13,188 nt of DNA, taken from Acetobacteraceae bacterium (GTDB lineage Bacteria; Pseudomonadota; Alphaproteobacteria; Acetobacterales; Acetobacteraceae). Location: NCBI GenBank assembly GCA_030039695.1, contig JASHVB010000105.1:1-13188 (forward strand), in the 5' to 3' direction. The notes beneath the pieces are model-generated. The model was not told where the DNA came from, made no database searches, and worked only from the letters and a program-made list of their open reading frames with translations. Shown here piece after piece: positions 5,746 to 13,072 of this stretch (its first letter is position 1; each line of letters starts with the position of its first letter). Position numbers and translations under genes: made by a program.

Positions 5746-7077
5746 ATGACGACGAACAACAACAGCCTGACCAGCATGTCGCCCGAGGAGCACCGTGCGC
5801 AATTGCGCAGGGCCGTCATCGCCAGCACGGTCGGCACCACTATCGAATGGTACGACTTCCTGCTCTACGGCACGGTCACCGCGCTCGTCTTCGGGAAGCT
5901 GTTCTTTCCAAATTCGACGCCCATTGTCGGTGTGCTCCAAGCATTCAGCGTGTTCTTCATCGGCTTCGTTGGCCGACCGATCGGCGCGGCGATCTTCGGC
6001 CACTGGGGTGACCGTATAGGCCGCAAGGCAACGCTGATCGTCACCCTGCTGGTCACCGGCATCGCGACCGTCCTGGTCGGTTGCATGCCCGGATATAAGT
6101 CTATCGGTGTCTGGGCGCCAATCCTGCTGACCATCATCCGCTTGGTGCAAGGCATCGGTGTCGGTGGAGAATGGGGCGGGTCGGTGTTGCTCGCGATGGA
6201 ATGGGCGCGCACTGACAAGAACCGCGGCTTCCTATCCGCCTGGCCACAGTTCGGCGCACCTGCCGGCCTGTTTCTCGCGAACTGTGCCGTGTTGTTCTTC
6301 AGTTGGCTCTCCGGCGACCAGTTCCTTACATGGGGCTGGCGCATTCCATTCTTCCTGAGCGCCATCATGGTGGTGGTCGGGTTGTGGATCCGGCTCGGCA
6401 TCCTGGAAACCCCAGTCTTCAAGAGGGTGATGGAGGAAGAACGCATTGAGCGCGTTCCTGTTTTGGAAGTGCTGAAGCGGCAACCGAAGCAGGTGATCCT
6501 GACGGCGCTGCTGCGCATGCCTGAGCAAGCACCCGGTTACATCGTCGGCGCCTGGATCTTCACCTATGGCACTCACGTGCTAGGCAAGTCGCGCGACTTC
6601 CTGTTGCTGGCTGTGATCACCCAGACGGTGCTCGGCTTCATCTGGGTCGTGATCGCCGGCTGGTTGTCGGACCACGTCGGCCGCAAGAACATGTTCATGA
6701 TCGGTTGCGTGTTCATGGGTGTGTTCGGCTTCATCTACATCGCCATGCTCAACACTGGAGTTACGTGGGTGATCTTCCTGGCGATCGCGATCTCGCTGCT
6801 GCCGGTGATGACGCAGTACGGGCCAGAGGCCGCGTTGATCGCCGAAAGCTTCACACCGCGGCTGCGTTATAGCGGTACGTCGCTCGGCTATCAGCTCGCA
6901 TCAGTCATTGCGGGTGGTCCGTCGCCGTTCATCGCGACGTGGTTGTTCGCGACGTATAACTCAGCGTGGCCGATCGCGATCTACATCCTGATCTGCGCGA
7001 TCATCGGCATCGTCGCCACGTCGCTGCTGACCGACTACACGAACAAGGCCATCGAAACCGAGTACGCCGGAGTGTAA
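5746..7077 (+). CDS. MHS-type major facilitator transporter
   Basis: A 443-residue, 12-helix inner-membrane permease of the metabolite:H+ symporter (MHS) branch of the major facilitator superfamily, which includes shikimate, alpha-ketoglutarate, citrate and proline/betaine carriers. Marks are GTTIEWYDFLLYG in helix 1, GRPIGAAIFGHWGDRIGRK around the loop between helices 2 and 3, RLVQGIGVGGEWGGS in helix 4, an ETPVF segment starting the central loop, and the repeat signature WLSDHVGRKN in the second half. The start is firm: GGAGGGAGGG ends 1 nt before the ATG triplet's T spacer, with its GGAGG core about 6 nt upstream. A hairpin follows the gene. It is monocistronic on current evidence. A carboxylate or betaine substrate is likely from the family, but the exact one is not readable. 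Confidence 0.9.
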   Translation: MTTNNNSLTSMSPEEHRAQLRRAVIASTVGTTIEWYDFLLYGTVTALVFGKLFFPNSTPIVGVLQAFSVFFIGFVGRPIGAAIFGHWGDRIGRKATLIVTLLVTGIATVLVGCMPGYKSIGVWAPILLTIIRLVQGIGVGGEWGGSVLLAMEWARTDKNRGFLSAWPQFGAPAGLFLANCAVLFFSWLSGDQFLTWGWRIPFFLSAIMVVVGLWIRLGILETPVFKRVMEEERIERVPVLEVLKRQPKQVILTALLRMPEQAPGYIVGAWIFTYGTHVLGKSRDFLLLAVITQTVLGFIWVVIAGWLSDHVGRKNMFMIGCVFMGVFGFIYIAMLNTGVTWVIFLAIAISLLPVMTQYGPEAALIAESFTPRLRYSGTSLGYQLASVIAGGPSPFIATWLFATYNSAWPIAIYILICAIIGIVATSLLTDYTNKAIETEYAGV

Positions 7078-7098
7078 CTCAACCGTGGCGAGGCTAAG

Positions 7099-7124
7099 CG
7101 GGCGGGTGCTTAGGCTCCCGCCCG
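7099..7124 (+). terminator. Hairpin after the transporter gene
   Basis: CGGGCGGG (7099-7106) and CCCGCCCG (7117-7124) form a perfect 8-bp stem with a 10-nt loop, 21 nt beyond the transporter stop. No U-run follows, so it is a probable but non-canonical transcript end. Confidence 0.5.
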
Positions 7125-7192
7125 TGTGCGCGCACGGCAGCGCAGCGATCGACAAGCGTTGACCAGGTGTCTGGTGTGCACGCCTTGCAGCC

Positions 7193-7412
7193 GTGATCCA
7201 GATACACAACGTCCCCGACCCGTCGCATCGCTGGGTCAAGTCGCACGCAATGTCTGCCAGAATGTCCCGCTCCGACTACCCGCCGAGCACGACTCGTCGG
7301 GCGAGCGAGCAGCCGACGATCGATGAGCTGCGCGCGGCCTGCCAGCCGCCCTGTCATGAACCCATCTCGGTCGCTGGCTCAGGCGGAACGCGAGGAACGC
7401 GACTGCAAATGA
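7193..7412 (+). pseudogene. vapB: Degenerate VapB-type antitoxin (frameshifted)
   Basis: The N-terminal frame from 7193 reads IQIHNVPDPSHRWVKS, then MSRSDY and PTIDELRA. This closely follows FitA/VapB ribbon-helix-helix antitoxins (IQIRNVP...LK..A...MSLSDYL...PT..EL). Near 7335-7345 the frame breaks. The expected C-terminal part continues one frame over as SRPVMNPSRSLAQAEREE, ending at TGA 7410-7412, which overlaps the toxin ATG in the usual ATGA arrangement. The helix region is also eroded (for example PSTTRRASE where LLAELRR-like sequence is typical). The gene is a two-frame remnant and cannot give a full antitoxin without recoding. It would have bound DNA and neutralised the toxin. Confidence 0.75.
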
Positions 7413-7708
7413 TCGTTGTCGATGCGTCGGCGATCCCCGAGGCCGTGGAGGTCGTACGACTGCTCGCCGCGATTGAAGAGATCGACGGCGAGCATAGTCG
7501 CCCGGCACCGACCGATCTCGCCGATCATACGTTACGCTGCTACCGGCAGGTCTTTCTTTGGCAGCAGGTCTGAGATTTGCGCAACAACCTCACGGCCAAT
7601 GACGCCAGTTACGTCGCGGTGGCGGAGGCACTCAGTGCACCGCGGATCGCCTGCGATCGGCGTCTAGGGCATGCGGCAGGTCCTCGCGCCCATGGAGAGT
7701 TGATGTGA
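7409..7708 (+). pseudogene. vapC: Degenerate VapC-type PIN-domain toxin
   Basis: The frame opens with MIVVDASAI, the standard VapC N terminus with its first catalytic Asp. It then jumps to VVRLLAAIEEIDGEH, so roughly 30-40 residues of the usual ~130 are missing. It next hits TGA at 7571-7573, exactly where the family normally has Trp (VW-ELRNNLTA). The same frame resumes as DLRNNLTANDASYVAVAEAL and CDRRLGHAAG, ending at TGA 7706-7708. VapC toxins are ribonucleases, often cutting tRNA or rRNA. With an internal deletion and a nonsense codon this copy should be inactive. The partner antitoxin upstream is frameshifted as well. Confidence 0.8.
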
Positions 7709-7742
7709 GACCACCGTCAGCGAAATCACTTTTCTGGTGAGA

Positions 7743-8936
7743 TCAGCCGGCGCCCACCGCCCTGCGCTCAACCAGCAGGTCAATCTCCGTTGCGGAATAC
7801 CCCACCTCCCGCAGCAACTCCCGCGAGTGCTCGCCCAGACGTGGCGGCAGCCGATGTATCCCCGCGGGGCTGGCAGAGAACCGCGCCGGTGGACGCGCCT
7901 GGCGGATCATCCCTTCGGTCGGATGCTCCACGTCCTGAAACAAGCCGACCGCCTTCAGATGCGGTTGGTCCGCCACCTCGGACAGCTTCGCGAACGCCGT
8001 GTGCGGCACGTCGATCGACAGCAGTAGTTCCTCCCATTCCGCTGTCGTGCGGGTGGGCGCGATGTCGCGCATGCGGTCATAGATGCGGTCGATGTTGCGC
8101 GCCCGAGCGACCGGATCGCGCACCTGAAGTTCGTCGATACATTCTGGATGCCCGACTGCCTCGAAGAACGCGCACCAGTTAGCACCCGAGTACGGTAACA
8201 TGGTCAGCCAGCCATCTTTGGTGCGCACCGGCCGCCGTGCCTTCATCCGCTTGTAGCCGGCCGGCCCGACCGGCGGTACAAACGCGATGCCGCCGAACAT
8301 CTCGATGCTGTTGAATGCCGCCAGCGTCTCCAGCATTGGCACTTCGACCATCTGGCCTTCGCCGGTGCGCTCGCGGTGCAGCAGTGCCGCCGTCACCGCC
8401 GAGGTCAGCGCCATGCCACAGATCTTGTCGCCGATGAGGCTGGGGACAAAGGCCGGCTCGTCGTCAGTGCCCATGGCTGAGGCGAACCCCGACGCCGCCT
8501 GGATGATCTCATCGAACGCCGGCCGCGCGCGCCACGGCCCGTCCTGGCCGAAGCCCACTGCCGAGGCGTAGACGATGCCCGGATTGAGCTCGCGGCAAAC
8601 CTCGTAGCTAAAGCCGAGGCGCTCCAACGCCGCGGGGCGGATGTTTGACACCAGCGCGTCTGCCGTCGGGATCAGCCGCCGCAGCACCTCCTTTCCTCCT
8701 GAATGTTTCAGGTCCAGCGCGATTGACCGCTTGTTGCGGTTCGCCGCCATGAACTGGCCGCTCATGCCGCGATTGCGGAACACGCCGGAGGTGCGCCAGG
8801 TGTCACCAGTCAGACTTTCCACCTTGATGATCTCAGCGCCCCAGTCACCGAGCGTCTGCGTGCCAAACGGCCCGAACAACACGGTGGTAAGGTCGAGGAT
8901 GCGGAAGCCCTTGAGCGGGCCCGTCGGTTCCGTCAT
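7743..8936 (-). CDS. Class III (CaiB/BaiF/Frc family) CoA-transferase
   Basis: A 397-residue family III CoA-transferase, which moves CoA between carboxylic acids by a ping-pong-like mechanism through an aspartyl-CoA intermediate. It has LKGFRILDLTTVLFGPF (8-24), the GAEIIKVE strand (33-40), NRNKRSIALDLK (66-77), and the catalytic Asp in LIGDKICGM (D170), at almost the same position as Asp169 of formyl-CoA transferase. The start at 8936 was chosen over an in-frame start at 9056. The family begins at this point, GGAG lies 8 nt upstream, and the longer version would overlap the SDR by more than 100 nt. It is the last gene of a three-gene operon, 4 nt behind the SDR. The acid activated is unknown. 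Racemase-type relatives (AMACR) are less likely. Confidence 0.9.
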   Translation of the reverse strand: MTEPTGPLKGFRILDLTTVLFGPFGTQTLGDWGAEIIKVESLTGDTWRTSGVFRNRGMSGQFMAANRNKRSIALDLKHSGGKEVLRRLIPTADALVSNIRPAALERLGFSYEVCRELNPGIVYASAVGFGQDGPWRARPAFDEIIQAASGFASAMGTDDEPAFVPSLIGDKICGMALTSAVTAALLHRERTGEGQMVEVPMLETLAAFNSIEMFGGIAFVPPVGPAGYKRMKARRPVRTKDGWLTMLPYSGANWCAFFEAVGHPECIDELQVRDPVARARNIDRIYDRMRDIAPTRTTAEWEELLLSIDVPHTAFAKLSEVADQPHLKAVGLFQDVEHPTEGMIRQARPPARFSASPAGIHRLPPRLGEHSRELLREVGYSATEIDLLVERRAVGAG

Positions 8937-8940
8937 CGCT

Positions 8941-9744
8941 TCACTCCGATGCCCGGCTCGGCCCAACGAGGGTCGCGCCGCCGTCCACACCCAGAACCTG
9001 ACCGGTGATGTAGCGCGCTTGTTCTGACAACAGGAACCGCACCGCCGCGCCGACATCCCAGCCGGTGCCCTCGCGTCCCAGCACGGAGGCTTTGCGTCTG
9101 TTCTCCCGCGCCGCGTCGCTCATGCCACGTGCGTACACCATCGGGGTGTAAACCGGCCCGGGGAACACACAGTTGACCCGGATCCCGTCGGGGCCGTGAT
9201 CCACCGCCATCGCTTTGGTCAACGCAATTACCGCGCCCTTCGACACGCTGTAGGCGGTCAGGCCGCGCGGCCGCAGCGCAGAAATGGAGGATATCGTGAC
9301 AATCGAGCCACTGCCCGCCGTGCGGATCATCGCCGGAATCGCATATTTGCAAGACAGAAACATCGAATCGACGTTCACATGCATCACGCGGTGCCAGTCC
9401 TGCTCGGTCACATCGACGACCGAGCCCCTGCTGGCGATGCCCACATTATTGTCCAGGCAATCGAGCCGCCCCCAGCGCGACACCGCGTTCTGCACCATCG
9501 CCTCGCATTGTGCGCCGACTGTCACGTCGTACGAGGCGGCGCCTGCACTGCCACCTTCGGCCTCGATCATTGCCACGGTACGTTCGGCCAGCGCCAGCTC
9601 GCGATCCACCACCAAGACATGGGCGCCAGCGCGCGCGAGGAGAATTGCCGCCGCCCGGCCGTTGCCGATGCCGTCACCCTCCGCACCGCCACCAGTGACG
9701 ATTGCCGCCTTGCCGATCAGGCCCCATTCCTCGTTTGGCGTCAT
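8941..9744 (-). CDS. Short-chain dehydrogenase/reductase (SDR)
   Basis: A classical SDR of about 267 residues that oxidises an alcohol or reduces a ketone with NAD(P). Residue numbers count from the second of two adjacent Met codons. The Rossmann motif TGGGAEGDGIG spans 17-27 and has an extended, glycine-rich form. VVDRE follows beta-2, and the acidic residue there favours NAD(H). Also visible are DNNVG (98-102, usually NNAG), the catalytic Ser in TISSIS, YSVSK (Y165, K169) and the C-terminal VDGG. A near-perfect Shine-Dalgarno (GGGAGGTGA, 9756-9748) sits only 3 nt before the first ATG at 9747 but 6 nt before the second at 9744, so the second is the likelier start. It follows the GFA gene after a short gap. 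It may act on an acid or acyl-CoA handled by the adjacent CoA-transferase. Confidence 0.88.
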   Translation of the reverse strand: MTPNEEWGLIGKAAIVTGGGAEGDGIGNGRAAAILLARAGAHVLVVDRELALAERTVAMIEAEGGSAGAASYDVTVGAQCEAMVQNAVSRWGRLDCLDNNVGIASRGSVVDVTEQDWHRVMHVNVDSMFLSCKYAIPAMIRTAGSGSIVTISSISALRPRGLTAYSVSKGAVIALTKAMAVDHGPDGIRVNCVFPGPVYTPMVYARGMSDAARENRRKASVLGREGTGWDVGAAVRFLLSEQARYITGQVLGVDGGATLVGPSRASE

Positions 9745-9760
9745 CATTCACCTCCCATCG

Positions 9761-10213
9761 TCAGCCCGGAGCACGACCCAGAATCGCCTGCAGCGTTACC
9801 GCGCCGTTGAAACCTGCCGGTGCGGTATGCGCGCCCTCGGCAATACGCCGGTCCTGCGCGTCTTCCCAGTGGCGACCGTCGAAAAATCGCGTCGGCTTGA
9901 GCGACGGACCATCGATGTCGTCCAGGCAGCGCGCATTCACGCTGATCCGGTCGGGCTGCGAACGCGGAATGTAGAAGCCGTGCATGCCGCAATGCGAACA
10001 GAACGCGTGCTGCGCGACACCGGTACCGAAGGTGTAAACAGTCAGAGCGTCCTTGCCGCGCAAAAGCTGGAAGCCGTCGGGGTGTACGGGCAGGTGCAGG
10101 ATCCCCTTCTTGGTACAGATGGTGCAACTGCACTCCGACAGCAGGTCGAGATCGGCCTGGACGCGGAAGCGAACCCGCCCGCAGTGACAGCCTCCTTCGC
10201 GGGACTCAAGCAT
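9761..10213 (-). CDS. GFA-family zinc-binding protein
   Basis: A 150-residue protein of the GFA (glutathione-dependent formaldehyde-activating / CENP-V) fold. Its zinc ligands are clear: GGCHCG (C9, C11), SECSCTIC (C28, C30, C33) and FCSHCG (C72, C75). Members were first linked to glutathione-formaldehyde adduct chemistry, but most have unproven roles, so the name should not be taken as function. The start at 10213 is preferred over 10279 because the family begins with a short strand before GGCHCG, and GGGAGA lies about 7 nt upstream. It is the first gene of the GFA, SDR, CoA-transferase operon. The next start is 16 nt after its stop. It may handle a glutathione- or thiol-linked intermediate of that pathway, but this is only inference. 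Confidence 0.85.
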   Translation of the reverse strand: MLESREGGCHCGRVRFRVQADLDLLSECSCTICTKKGILHLPVHPDGFQLLRGKDALTVYTFGTGVAQHAFCSHCGMHGFYIPRSQPDRISVNARCLDDIDGPSLKPTRFFDGRHWEDAQDRRIAEGAHTAPAGFNGAVTLQAILGRAPG

Positions 10214-10459
10214 GATGCGTCTCCCGATGATGTTCGCTGCAACGACAGCAGTGGGCCGCGCTGGACGCAAGGTGTGCACGTGTCATCGTGGGGATCCGAG
10301 CGGCGTAGCAAGAGGCTGACCCGGCATGACTGGGCCTGATCCGGCCATCTGCGCACGCTCTCGCGCAAAGGCTGCAATCGCTGTACGTGCGAGAGTGCGT
10401 AGATGGCGCGGTCAGGCCCGGCCATGACGCGAGGGGATGACATCAGGAGGCCGCTGGGC
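10214..10459. promoter_or_regulatory. Divergent intergenic region, GFA operon versus ADH-like operon
   Basis: These 246 nt must contain the promoters of both flanking operons. I see no convincing -35/-10 pair on either strand. The middle is occupied by the bipartite inverted repeat. AGGAGG at 10446-10451 is the ribosome binding site of the plus-strand ADH-like gene. Confidence 0.4.
10325..10426. repeat. Bipartite inverted repeat, REPIN-like
   Basis: A left arm (10325-10364) and a right arm (10389-10426) are imperfect inverted copies of about 40 bp around a 24-nt spacer. About 33 of 40 positions match, including GGGCCTGA, GCCATCT, CGCAC and TCTCGC blocks. Each arm is itself partly palindromic (for example ATGGCGCGG...CCCGGCCAT). 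Two REP-like units in opposite orientation are the usual form of a REPIN/BIME. It sits between two divergent operons. Confidence 0.65.
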
Positions 10460-11674
10460 ATGACCGACAACACATTCCGCGCCGCCAGCTACTCTTGGCG
10501 CCTGTACTGCGGTGCGAAGGTCATCGAGCGAAGCCTGCAGGAAGCCGCCGACCGCGCCGGTGCGAAACGCCCGTTCGTCATATGCTCCCGTTCGGTCAAC
10601 CGACGCACCGACATCGTCCGGCGCATCGCATCTGTCCTGGGCGACCGCTACGCGGGCGTGTTCGATGGCATCGAGAAGGACTCGACTTACGCCTCGGTCC
10701 AGGCTGCGACGCAGGCCGCGCGCGAGGCCGGCGCGGATCTGCTGATTGCGGTCGGCGGCGGCAGCGTGATCGTCGCCGTGCGCGCGGTGGCGATTTTCCT
10801 GGCGGAATCCGGCGATCCGTTCGCAATCATGACGCAGTATCCGACAGGCAAACCTGCCTACAGCCCTCGATTGCTCGCGCCGAAGCCGCCGATCATCAAC
10901 ATCCCGACAACGCCGAACAGCGCGGTGAATCGCGCTGGTACGGGACTGAAGAACCCGGACCTGGATCAGCGAATGGAGTACTTCGATCCGAAGACGCGGC
11001 CGCAGGCGATCTTCCTGGACGAGGACGCGCTGCGAACGGCGCCGCCCGATTTGATCCGCTCCACGTCGACAACAGTGTTCGCCGGCCTGATCGGTTCGAT
11101 GTCGCAGCTCGACATCAATCCGCTGGCCGAGGGCGACCGCAATCACGCGTTCCATCTGGCCTATCGCGCCTACCCACGGCTGATGGGTGAGCTCAGCAAT
11201 CCGGCGCTACGGATCGAACTCGCACTCGCCGCTTTTCTGCAGAATCGCGCCGAGGACGACGGCGTCCGCCGGTTCCGCGGCGGAGCATTTTCCGGCAACT
11301 ACGCCGTCTCGACGGCGCTACACGTGCGCTATCCCCATGTCGGGCAGGGCGAATCCACGTCAGTCGTGCATGTGCCGAAGATCCGACTTACTGAGACGAT
11401 CGACGCGAGGTCGGCCCGCCAGGTCGCCGAGGCGCTGCAGGTCTGGCGTGACGGCATGGACGCCCGCGCAGCCGCACATGCCGTTGCCGATATGCTGGAG
11501 GCGCTGTACACGCGTGTCGGCGTTCCGACACAGCTGCGCCAACTGCAAATTCCGCGCGATGATCTGGCTAGGATTGCTAATGAGACGGTGAAGAACTTCA
11601 ACGCCAATGCGGGCATGCGCTCGCCACAGCAGCAGATTGAGGACGCGATGCAGCTACTGGAAGCGGCATATTGA
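10460..11674 (+). CDS. Iron-alcohol-dehydrogenase-fold protein lacking usual metal ligands
   Basis: A 404-residue protein with the group III (iron-containing) alcohol dehydrogenase / maleylacetate reductase fold. The nucleotide-binding half is recognisable: DLLIAVGGGSVI (93-104), PPIINIPTTPNSAVN (143-157) and PQAIFLDEDALRTAPP (181-196). In the helical half the usual D-x3-H of DALTHAIE aligns with TVFAGLIG (about 205-212). The usual HxxxH...PHG region aligns with YAVSTALHVRYPHVGQG (281-297). Thus the Asp and three His metal ligands seem to be absent, and GGGS is followed by VIVAV instead of the common PIDAAK-like run. The start at 10460 follows AGGAGG with a 8-9 nt gap; two upstream in-frame Mets lack one. 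It may use a different metal, use none, or be non-catalytic. It precedes the phospholipase gene by 12 nt. Confidence 0.75.
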   Translation: MTDNTFRAASYSWRLYCGAKVIERSLQEAADRAGAKRPFVICSRSVNRRTDIVRRIASVLGDRYAGVFDGIEKDSTYASVQAATQAAREAGADLLIAVGGGSVIVAVRAVAIFLAESGDPFAIMTQYPTGKPAYSPRLLAPKPPIINIPTTPNSAVNRAGTGLKNPDLDQRMEYFDPKTRPQAIFLDEDALRTAPPDLIRSTSTTVFAGLIGSMSQLDINPLAEGDRNHAFHLAYRAYPRLMGELSNPALRIELALAAFLQNRAEDDGVRRFRGGAFSGNYAVSTALHVRYPHVGQGESTSVVHVPKIRLTETIDARSARQVAEALQVWRDGMDARAAAHAVADMLEALYTRVGVPTQLRQLQIPRDDLARIANETVKNFNANAGMRSPQQQIEDAMQLLEAAY

Positions 11675-11686
11675 ACGGGGGGCAAG

Positions 11687-13072
11687 ATGACGCTTCACCG
11701 CCGTGACTTGCTGCAGGCATCCGCAGCACTTGCCGGCATGGCGGCGTCGCCGGCGGCCGCGTCTGCGCCGGCGAGACTGTCCGACATCGACCACATCATC
11801 GTCCTGATGAAGGAGAACCGCTCCTTCGATCATTATTTCGGCATGCTGCCCGGCGTGCGCGGTTTCGACGACCCGACCGCGTTGCGACTTGCCGACGGAC
11901 GCAGTGTGTTCCACCAGCCGGATCCGGAGAATCCTGACGGCTACGTGCTTCCCTTCCGGCTGGACACCACAATGACCAGCGCGCAACGCCTGCAAGACCT
12001 CAGCCATTCCTGGCTGCCGCTGCACTGGTGCCTGAACGGGGGCGCGATGGACGCGTGGATTCCGGCACACCGACGGGTGAATGGACATTTCGCGCCCCTG
12101 ACCATGGGCTATTTCACCCGCGCCGATCTGCCGCTCTATTACGCACTCGCCGACGCCTTTACGATCTGCGACAGCTATCATTGCTCTATGCTCGGGCCGA
12201 CCCATCCGAACCGCTACTACCTAATGACTGGCACCATCGACCCGCAGGCGAAAAACGGCGGGCCGGCGCTCAACAACGAAGGCCGGCACTATACATGGGA
12301 GACCTATCCTCAGCGCCTGCAACGCGCGGGCGTCACGTGGCGCGTGTATCACGAGCGCGACGACTTCGGGTGCAATGTCTGCAAGAATTTTCCGGTTTTC
12401 GCCGATGCCACGCCCACGTCCGACCTATACGACAACCTGATGCGCGATCGCAGCTTCGACGAGCTGCTGCGTGATGTGCGTATTGGCAACATCCCGCAGG
12501 TGACATGGATTGTGCCACCGTCCACCGTGACAGAGCATCCGCGATATATGCCGGCTGCGGGCGAGAACCACACGCGGCAGGTGTTGGAGGCGCTGTGGTC
12601 AAATCCGCGACTCTGGGCCCGCACCGTGGTGATTCTGAATTACGATGAGAACGACGGCTTGTTTGACCACGTCGTGCCGCCATTGCCGGAACCCGCCACG
12701 CCGGACGAATTCGTCGGCGGACTACCGATCGGACTGGGGTTTCGCGTGCCGTGCCTGGTGATCTCGCCGTTCAGCCGCGGCGCATATGTGTGCAGCGAAA
12801 CGTTCGATCACACCTCAACGCTACGACTGATCGAGACGCGGTTCGGCGTGGAGGTTGCCAATCTCAGCCAGTGGCGGCGGCGCGCCTGCGGCGACATGAC
12901 GGCCGCACTCGGGTTCAGCAAGCCACCGAGGCTGGACACGCCGCGCTTGCCGGAGACCGCGGCCGCGCTACGACGGGTGGAAGAGGCGGCAAACGAACTA
13001 CCGCAACCGGAAGTGCCGCGAGCGCAGGCGATGCCGCGGCAGGAGGCGGGCATGCGGCTGCGGCGGGCTTGA
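11687..13072 (+). CDS. Tat-exported phospholipase C / acid phosphatase family phosphoesterase
   Basis: A 461-residue member of the phosphoesterase family that includes bacterial phospholipase C and AcpA acid phosphatase, which cleave phosphate esters outside the cytoplasm. The N terminus has the twin-arginine pattern HRRDLLQ followed by an Ala-rich hydrophobic stretch ending near AAASA (about residue 27). Family motifs are KENRSFDHYFG (42-52), GPTHPNRYYLMTG (170-182) with the probable nucleophile Thr172, ENH (293-295), LNYDENDGLFDHVVPP (317-332) and FDHTS (373-377). It lacks the extra C-terminal domains of the long haemolytic PLCs and is close to the shorter forms. The tail (about 410-461) is Pro/Arg/Ala-rich and low complexity. 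A GGGG-rich site precedes the ATG. It follows the ADH-like gene by 12 nt, so the two share an operon. Whether the substrate is lipid or a phosphomonoester is open. Confidence 0.9.
   Translation: MTLHRRDLLQASAALAGMAASPAAASAPARLSDIDHIIVLMKENRSFDHYFGMLPGVRGFDDPTALRLADGRSVFHQPDPENPDGYVLPFRLDTTMTSAQRLQDLSHSWLPLHWCLNGGAMDAWIPAHRRVNGHFAPLTMGYFTRADLPLYYALADAFTICDSYHCSMLGPTHPNRYYLMTGTIDPQAKNGGPALNNEGRHYTWETYPQRLQRAGVTWRVYHERDDFGCNVCKNFPVFADATPTSDLYDNLMRDRSFDELLRDVRIGNIPQVTWIVPPSTVTEHPRYMPAAGENHTRQVLEALWSNPRLWARTVVILNYDENDGLFDHVVPPLPEPATPDEFVGGLPIGLGFRVPCLVISPFSRGAYVCSETFDHTSTLRLIETRFGVEVANLSQWRRRACGDMTAALGFSKPPRLDTPRLPETAAALRRVEEAANELPQPEVPRAQAMPRQEAGMRLRRA

Noticed and set aside
7193..7573. An intact 126-residue novel protein spanning the vapBC remnant
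   Set aside because: The frame is a chance in-frame join of the VapB N terminus and VapC N-terminal part after a frameshift. The family pattern on both sides explains it better.
8937..9056. 40-residue N-terminal extension of the CoA-transferase
   Set aside because: It lies inside the SDR gene and is unlike CaiB/Frc N termini. The start at 8936 has its own GGAG.
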